Below the pieces are notes generated by a model, which was not told where the DNA came from, ran no database searches, and saw nothing but the letters and a program-made list of their open reading frames with translations. DNA of 64,000 nt from Ramazzottius varieornatus (lineage: Eukaryota; Tardigrada; Eutardigrada; Parachela; Ramazzottiidae), in assembly GCA_001949185.1 (NCBI GenBank), contig BDGG01000001.1:7266149-7330148 (forward strand). The letters run 5' to 3'. The position numbers were made by a program, and so were the translations under genes. Below are positions 56,185 to 64,000 of the stretch, one piece after another; positions within the stretch are counted from its first letter, which is position 1, and every line of letters starts with the position of its first letter.

Positions 56185-59100
56185 CCACCGGGCAGAGAGA
56201 TGTGCCCGATTTGGTCCGGAGTGATAACGACGTGTCCTCATAGCAAAGCTAATGACAGTTGATCGCCAGTGATGGTCGTCTGAGCCGACTTTTATTGAGT
56301 GTTAATAATTAGATATACTGTCCTCACTGCGAAAAGTAGAATAACGTGAATTATATTCGCATGCGGATATTCACGCTCTGTTTTTGAGTCCTGAAAAATT
56401 GCAGAAGACTAGTCAGGGGTGAACTTGAGTTCAAATGCCCCTGCAATTTTTCGGAAAATTTTACCAGAAGGGCGACCAGTTTTATGGGACATCTGTCCGT
56501 GGCGAAGCGTGGCGGCTTCGCTACTCAAAGCCCTTGTACAGTCCAAAGAACTTCATGTCAAAAAAGGGTCCTTCGGAGTCAAAACAGTTGTCCCGTAAAT
56601 CGGGCGACCACGACTCATGTGGTTTGTGATTTGGTCAAAACTACAGAACTGTTTATCGTGCCTGTTTGAAGCCTGCATTTTTATTCTACTAGACTAGTAG
56701 ATTTCACTAGTCATGGAGTAGGGAAATCCGCATGGGAACCTTATTAACAATTTGAGCACGGGGCGGGAAACTCACCTTCCCGGCGCACACTGGTCTCTGC
56801 GTGCGAGATTCCAGCTTGAATTTTGCTACCAGTTTTTTACGTTTGCTTGAAGAATCGCGTTCTATTGAAACGGCAACTAACGGCCACTGGACATTGGCTA
56901 TGGAAAACCGTCTGGAATTTTCTCCGTTTTCGATGAAATCCCATCGTAGCCAGCAAATTTTCGGTCGGCCAGGCTCCCGGCGGGCTCAAAATCTCTAAAA
57001 CGTTGTCGCGTTAGTTCAAACATTTTAGCATCTTAATAAAATCTTAGGTTTGAAAAAGATCTGCCATTGGTGAACAAGAAATTATGAAGGTTGACCGTTT
57101 TGAGCTGCTACCCTCTTGCCAAATCCGCCAAATGTTGGAATTCTTAAAGGAAGTCTTCCGTGAAAAGAAGTCTTCCGTGAAAGATCTTCGTCCACAAACG
57201 GATTTCTTACCGTTTTTCGGAAATTCTGCTGGTACTTTTATTGAGTCAGCATCTGGACTTCTAGAACAGAGAAGGACGATCTTCTCAAGACGGCAAATCC
57301 GAAAGAAAAGATTCTGACAAAAATTGGAGTTTTTTCATAGAGCAAAATTCACGAAAAAACACAGCGTGAGTCGTGTCGAATCAGATTCAGACAGATTAGG
57401 CTCGAAACTATGAGAATACTTAGTTCAAACGAACAACGACTCGATGCAAGAAGGGACTTCCCGCTGATATTAGGATGGTTCAGCTCCGACGTTGCCGTTG
57501 GATCGTATTCCTGCACTCCAACCCGCCTTAGCATCCGCACGGTACAATGCAGCAGTCGACCACCCGGCAGAAAAAGAAATGAATCAGACATTTTGCCAGC
57601 TTCCGGATAAGACTGCCATTTTATCACTAGCACAAAATACCTGCCGGCAAATCAAGAGGGGAAGTCCCACGCTCCTTCTATCTTTCGATGAGTCCTCATA
57701 CTGCAAAAAGCAAGATCTGTTAGCTGGTACAGTCGACTAAGTGCAAAGGGCCCACAGCCATGCTCTCTGATGTTAGCCCTAGCCCGTGCTCGTTTCGGCG
57801 CGGCCGTACAGTCGACAACGAAGGCCCGAGCAGTGCTCAGACCAACACAAGCCTGCCCGCACACTACGCCACCAACGAGGCCTTGCGAACGGCACGGCAC
57901 GTGTCCGGACAGTCGGTTTCGAACAATCAGCAATCAAGGAGAACCAGCAAGTTTCACCCCAAGCAATGAGAAAACGACTGGCACCTCTTACGTTCTCCCC
58001 TCCCAAAATTATTCTCCACTTCCGACTCGGGCAAAAGCAATAAGTTTTCCTCCATCGGTTTTCCGAGTTGAGATCCGCTCCTGAAGCTTTCTCGTTTGGG
58101 CTCAATCTCACTCTGCGATCTGAAAGAGAAACACCGTCTAGATCACACCGCGCACATTTGTGTGATAAAACCAGCTACAGTGCGCCGCTCCATCCAGATC
58201 ATGATTAGCAGGTAGGATTTTACCGAGTCGGTCTTACCTGGTTTTGTCTGACTTTGAAGGGAATAAAAGTTTCACAGGACGAGGGAGGGAAGTCCCACGA
58301 CGCGAATGAGCCTAAAAGTAGACAGAACCAGCCCCATGGGATAGTATGCAGGCCAAAGCTTAGAAAACTTGAATAATCAATCTTAATCTTAGAAAACTTG
58401 GCGTTTGGTCCGGCCGATAACGGACGGTTGTCTCTACTGGTCAGACAATATCGGACACTCGTTGATCTCATCTGCTTAGTTTTACCATTGAGTCTTTTTC
58501 TACAAACGGGAAAACAGCTGCCGCCACTCTTGAACACACTGAGCGTAATTTGACGACTAAGTTCTCGCTCGGTACCTTCTTAGTATCACAACAAACGATT
58601 TTTTCAGTAGCTCCAGAAGCGATTAGACCTGATGGCTTATGGGTCGTGTCGTACACATTCGCGCGGCCGAGCAATTTGAGCTTAATTTAAGGCTTAAGAC
58701 TGCGCTGGGAAAGAAAGTTTATAACGATTTTCACCAACGAAAACAGATCGGTCAAACCTACTCAGGAAAATGTCGTGAACAATACTTGTGCTTACATGGC
58801 CCCCAAATTCCCCACAGGAAGCGAGATCCAAAGATCACGTGACCGGAAACCCGAACCCATGACGAAAATTCACTAACCCGTGGATAAACTGGCCCACAAT
58901 GTAAGTTTTTACCCTGAATCTAACGGGCAGCGGTCCTGACCCACCCGAGCCACAGGTCACGTGACAGAAACGCCAAATCTGGAAACATGAATTCTAGACC
59001 CCGGTCCCGACACCCAGCCTCCCAGAGGTGTCCTCGCTCGAGGTTATGAGCGACCGAGCAACGGAGGCTCGAAGCGCCGGAGTACGAGCTGGCAGAAGTT

Positions 59101-62100
59101 CGGGGGGCAGCCCCTTGATGTCGTCAGCGCAGCTGCGCAAGCAGTTTGTTGCGAGGGTGGAGAGTATGTGTACTCACGGTGGGCGCTCGAGGTTATGAGC
59201 CAGCGAGCGAGGAGGCGCGATGCGCCGAGTGCTAGCCAGCAGGCTCGCATTCCGGCGGTTCTCAGGCTATTGTTCCTTCGACTGTAGCAACGCTGTGGGT
59301 GGGCGCCGAACCACTGCGCTGATGATTCATCACCCTCCACCGTCCCGATTTCATTCGTATGCGGTTTTTGGTTCTGAATGCGATGGTGCGGAGGTATAGG
59401 CCTTACATGGGGTTACATTTTTTCTAATGGTTTGTTAAATCGGTTGATACGGACGACCTAGCGGGCTCCATGATCATGACTTGACGTCAGATGGCGTTTG
59501 TGTCAGCCGGCTTCGACGTGCTTCATCACTATTGCATAGCCACTACACTGTCAAGACCGAAAGTCAGTCAAAAGCCAATCATGCTCAAAGATAAGATGAT
59601 ACCATTCGTCCTTGACTGGCTCCCACTTTTCACAGTGCAGTGGCTAAGCGACAGTGCTGAACGCCTGAGCAGGATGACGCAAATGCCGTCTTACATCAAG
59701 TCATGATAATGGAGCCAGCTAAGCCGCTGGATACGGAGGAAGCAGTTCCCTGGTCTCGAGTTAGCCTCTTGATTAAGCCTGGAGTTGCCCTAGCTTGCTG
59801 TGGTAAACCTTCCCTCGAGCATCGAGAAAGGAAACGTACTGGATATATAGTAGCCAATCGACGGTACAAAGCCAATCGAACTCCTTTTTCTGACGTCATT
59901 CGCAGGGCCAGACGCCATTTTACCATCACGTTGCATGCAGCATAATTCCGTGGTCTGCTTTAACTTATGCTATCGTACAGCTCGTACGGTATCTGCCCTT
60001 GCATTCTTCTGCCGAGGGTGACTGGATATCTGATTTTTCCTGCTGCTTCTTGACGTTTTACCGAAACTTGATTTAGACATAAATGAAAATTCAGGCAAAA
60101 TCCGAATCCGGAATCTAGATCTAGAATCGAGATCCAGAGATCCACACGCCAGTTCAGGCCCAAGTTTTAACTGAGTTTAAACTTTTAGCGAATGCCGTGT
60201 CGCTGGTGTGACAGTTGGTGAACAAATTCTGTTTTCTCATTTAAGTCGAGAGCCGCAACTTGCCGATACTTTCGTCAACGATCATCTGCTGCCATTGTCA
60301 ACTCAAGAACTTAACCTCCTCCAGCCCCTCACTTTGCGAATATTGGAATCCATGATGCTTTACATGAACTGACGAGGGGATTTTGCCAATGCTTCAGTCT
60401 TGTCTTACAAACTGAAACGGCAAAAAGATAGAAGGGCAAAAAGATCAGCGCGTCCGTATTCAGTTTCTCCAGTACGACGTGATTCCTCTTAAACATCTGC
60501 CGGGCATTCTGCGCGCAGGCAACGAGAGACTTGATCTGTTTAAACACAATTATATGAATATCCGAATCTCAAGAATGAACCACAACAATTGAATGACTAC
60601 AGTTGCTGTCGCGAGCTGAATTTCGGCTTAATCTGTGATAACACATGCTCTGAGCTATCTTTTAACCGCAGATTCTTTTTGGGAAAGGAGAAGTCTTCGA
60701 CCAAAACTCAACGTCGACCGCGGAGAGGGATCGACCACAGGCTCGAAACGAGATTCATCCGTACCCATCCTCACAAAAAAATCGTTTCCCATCCGAGACT
60801 TGTTTTGTGGTCTCCAAAACATTTTTCTCTTCGAGTACGATGTTTCTCCTTTCAGAAATCTCAGTTGCAGGTACGCTCACGATTTCTACGCCGAAACCTA
60901 ATTTTTGAAATAATCGTGGTTTCCCGGTAAACTCGAAAATTCTGGACAAAACGTTCGGTGGCCTTTCGAGAGAGACTATTCTCTATCGGATATCCTAAAC
61001 TCTTCCTCATCATTTGCGGCCAATTTTGGTCTCTGGCGATCGACTGTGGAGATCTGTAGAAAATTTTTCGTTCATGGTTAGGAACTCTCGTTACCGTCAA
61101 CAGCTCAAATCGAGTTTACGAATAATGCAGCGAGAAAGACGTGCTCACTGTCAGGAACCCGAATTTTTTTCAAAAGTTGAACAAGCTTGACGGGACCGCA
61201 ATGTATACTATACAAGCTGTTCGCTTCGCCTTCGGCTCGCTCGCACCTTGTCGATGAAGTACAAAAATGAACATGTGTAGTTCCGAAAGTTCTTTGTTGG
61301 TTATGGGGAAAGGATAGGTTCATCAATTTCGACATGTGTTAGTTCATAGGTATATGGGTTTCGGCATCCTGGCTTCCGGGACATTATTTTGTTCCCAAAA
61401 GACCCTTTTCCGGATGAAGTCTGAGGGATTATCAAGGGAGAGGTAGTGGTAAGTTTGCCACAACTCGCAGTGGTTCGAAGTCACGAAAAATTGTATGCCC
61501 TTCTCGGAAGCTTTTTAGGAATTCTTGAGGGTGATTCTGCTCATATCGACCCCTCTCCGTCTATAGCTTCGTTTCTGCGTCTCTTCGTGCTATTCTACTT
61601 CTGTAGTAAGAGCAGAGTATTTACTGTGAAGACCCAACAGAAGATGGCTGAAAAATATCGTTAACTCTTCGTTAGTCACCCTTATCTTTCATGATGCGAT
61701 ACCTTCAAGAAGCTCCTCACAAAAGCGGACACATGTCCTGCGCCACTGGTGAGGAACCATATCTGTCAGGTCCATGTCACCTCACCGGCAGTTATAGTAC
61801 AAAAAGCCTGACAGTTGCCAAAACTTCAAAACTGTTCCTTGATAAATATATAGTGTGATTAGTTAATGTTCCAGAAATTTGGCTGCCGAAATCTTTATGT
61901 CGTAAATGCCGAGTTAGGGAAGCGGCGAAGCTATATGCAAAGTATAGTCAACAGAGAGGTTGATATGGAACTCGAGCAGCGTAAGAGATCTGAATAGCGA
62001 AAGACCTTGACCCCGCCTGCTCCTTACTCTACTAGGCAAAGTTGAGACTCGCTACTCGGTGCGCTCGATTAGCGTAACTTTTCCACGGAGTTTTTGCTAA

Positions 62101-62834
62101 CATCTGCTCCTACGTGAGTTTTGAGCGAATCACTGGATTACACAGAATTGTGATCTAAGTGTAGAAAAACGGGAGTTAAAGTTCAATCCTAGTAAGCAAA
62201 CCAAAAACGAGATGGACGAGACGACCAAAAAGGCTACAGTTAAAGGCCGAGTCAAATCAAATGACTTGCTAATGCTACCTCTCACCATGATCTTGCTAAA
62301 TTTTCAGTTAAAGTACACGTAGTAGTTCTGTTCAGCGTTTATAAGCCGCAGTCACGCCCACAGTCGCACCCAGAGTTACACTACGGATTTCGGTTTCTTT
62401 AGGTTGGCAAGCCACAGTTACAGTAGGTATGCAGTTACTGTAACAGTTGGCAATATTTCGAATGCGAAGTCAGCCGCCGAAAGGCGCAGTTAGAACTGTA
62501 GTTTCTGTTCGTGCGACACCCTAAGCGAGAAAGATACTGGAGGGTGTCGAAATGTCTAGGAAACTGGAAACTAGTTCTGAGGCAGGACATTTTCGGTTTT
62601 CTCTACGTAGGCAGTGCTTCCATAGTAGATCGCAGCACATCGTATTCACAGTGGACAAAGAAGGAACATGGTTCGTTGCATCGCAAAGTTCTCTGAAGGA
62701 ATACTGCAGCTATCCAAAACCGTAAATCAACATCTGGTACAGTTAGTTAAAATGGCAGACATACATGAAAAGCACTTTCATGAGGAATCGTAACTCGAAG
62801 GCAAAACTATCACAATTAATGGAGGCGACAGGCT
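56185..62834. other. 6.6-kb region without a supported gene
   Basis: Scanned on both strands. Small items only: a 12-bp-stem hairpin (GAAAAATTGCAG/CTGCAATTTTTC) near 56394-56457; a tandem GAAGTCTTCCGTGAAA pair near 57151-57180; overlapping open frames on both strands at 57770-58111 without recognised content; a pair of about 16-bp direct repeats CGCTCGAGGTTATGAG near 59035 and 59189 in GC-rich surroundings. No rRNA, tRNA or transposase was recognised. Confidence 0.4.
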
Positions 62835-63809
62835 TCAGTTTTGCTGCTTGTTATACCAGCGCTTGTGAACGACACCCTCACATTCGGAAGTCTGCAACAA
62901 ACGAGCACCGCTGTCAGCAAATTGTCAGACCGGCGTTTCCAGGAAAAAAGCTGCAAAAGAGGAAGTAAGGTTTGATACCTTGGCCAGATTCTGCCCATCC
63001 ATCTCGTAGGTATTATGGATGACCTTGTTATGGGCGGGATACTTGACGGTACCCACCAAAGCACCGCCTTGTTCCTCATAGTTGACAGTGATCTGTTGAC
63101 CGTTATAAGATCCGGGAGTCTCTCGGCCGAGGCGGAAAATAACCTGGAATAACAATAAAAGGACACATAGGCCTCCCTGTCCGGAATACCATGCGTATCA
63201 CACGCATGTTATCGCCACGCTTCTCCATTACGGCACAACATGGAGTAATATGAAAGGCGTTACTACATTCGCGTCGGATAAAGCAACATGACATCCGGCT
63301 GGAAGAAAGCTGCCAGGTCCATCAAACTTACATCGTTAATGTAGCCGGCTTCCTCGACCACGATCTTATGATGGTACTTGTCACCCTTCTTGAAGGTCTG
63401 AAGTGTAACGGGTTGATCCTTCTTCATGTTGGGATGGTTCATGTCGACACCTGTTGAACCCGGAAGCGGAAGTTGGAAGCCAGTCAATCAATGACAGTCA
63501 ATCAAGCGTAAGTCTCCGGCTTACCCATGACAGCAAGGTAAGCCTCCAAATTTTGATCCTTCTCTGGGATAGAGCTCCACTTGCCCAGCCAGAATTTCGA
63601 TCTCCAGTCGAAGTTGTCGACATCAGCTGCTAATCGGTTCGGCGGATCATGTTGATCTCCCCAGGTTTCCCCGTGCCAAACGGAGCCTGGCAGGTCGACA
63701 TTGGCGGCATGACTGGCTGCAAAGTTCCGACGACGTTGGGCAGCCGATGGAGCGGGAGCTGCGTTCTGGATGGGTGCCGGATTAGGCTCCACAGTGGGAA
63801 ATAAAGGAG
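62835..63809 (-). CDS. SAHS: SAHS (secretory abundant heat soluble) family protein, with N-terminal extension; 5' end unresolved
   Basis: Minus-strand exons 63809-63525, 63450-63332, 63143-62979 and 62891-62835 join in phase and end at TGA; they encode about 208 residues. The last 130 residues follow the SAHS pattern: FWLGKWSSIPEKDQNLEAYL, FKKGDKYHHKIVVEEAGYIN, VNYEEQGGALVGTVKYPAHN, KVIHNTYEMDGQNLAK and the terminal VVHKRWYNKQ. SAHS proteins are tardigrade-specific, fatty-acid-binding-protein-like beta-barrels, secreted and linked to desiccation tolerance. Before the core there are about 70 residues rich in Ala, Pro and Asn (PIQNAAPAPSAAQRRR, then SVWHGETWGDQHDPPN), longer than in typical members. 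A candidate signal exon (ATG at about 63942: MTKRILTLSLRMVCCFGL, donor near 63874) is the right kind of sequence but one base out of phase with 63809, so the start is not settled and may lie beyond the window. Confidence 0.88.
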
Positions 63810-64000
63810 CTGAAGGTGAGGACAGGAAAAGACTTTGCCAGGACGGCCACGTTGCTGACGGTTGCTCACCCTAAAATCTGGATGGAACGGTGCAAGCCGA
63901 AACAACAGACCATGCGAAGGCTAAGCGTCAGTATCCGCTTCGTCATTCTCCCGCTTCGCCTGATTTGAATAGGACAGAGTAACAGACCAATCCTGGTGCT

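Noticed and set aside
57770-58111. Overlapping 100-110-codon open frames on both strands
   Set aside because: GC-richer sequence alone explains long frames; no motif, splice signal or signal peptide supports any of them.
61465-61480. GGTTCGAAGTC, like a tRNA B box
   Set aside because: No A box, acceptor stem or anticodon arm could be paired upstream. Similar B-box-like strings at 5567, 32891 and 51825 also fail.

Overview
Organism. This is animal nuclear DNA: genes are split by short GT-AG introns, and the proteins are metazoan (NFAT, SLC12A9, ADP/ATP carrier, PLPP6, RpL12, a matrix metalloproteinase, a Ly6 protein, a BTB-BACK protein). At the right edge (62835-63809, minus strand) lies a gene whose conserved blocks match SAHS (secretory abundant heat soluble) proteins, a family known only from tardigrades. 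The window therefore most likely comes from a eutardigrade, Hypsibius-like in its compact genes; the species is inference. No sequence search was possible, so all identifications rest on recognised motifs and on checking that splice phases join.

Layout. 1-15.9 kb is gene dense: an acidic N-terminus running off the left edge (-), an NFAT5-like factor (+), an ADP/ATP carrier (+), SLC12A9 (-), PLPP6 (+) and an RGG-rich protein with an ALYREF/CHTOP-like C-terminus (-). 16.4-27 kb is a transposon cluster: a decayed DDE element with 163-bp TIRs, a 1.2-kb hAT-type element with a perfect 8-bp target duplication, a 3.2-kb hAT element with its own multi-exon transposase and a perfect 8-bp target duplication, and a PIF1-like helicase remnant. 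27.7-35.9 kb holds RpL12 (+), a probable mTERF-family mitochondrial protein (-), two unassigned genes (+) and two further inverted-repeat elements. 36.6-46.2 kb is a run of plus-strand genes, several of them secreted or surface proteins: a matrix metalloproteinase whose first zinc-binding His is Gln, a Ly6/three-finger protein, an expansin-like protein followed by a broken partial copy, and a BTB-BACK protein. 46.2-62.8 kb is gene poor, with a foldback element, two copies of a 0.7-kb TA-flanked element and one low-confidence gene fragment. The SAHS gene closes the window.

How the genes relate. These are individually transcribed eukaryotic genes, not an operon. NFAT5-like (osmotic stress transcription in animals), SLC12A9 (cation-chloride cotransporter family) and SAHS (anhydrobiosis) all touch on water and ion balance, but nothing here shows that their neighbourhood is functional. 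Two families of short palindromic repeats recur in introns of many of these genes and are the most pervasive structural signal in the window.
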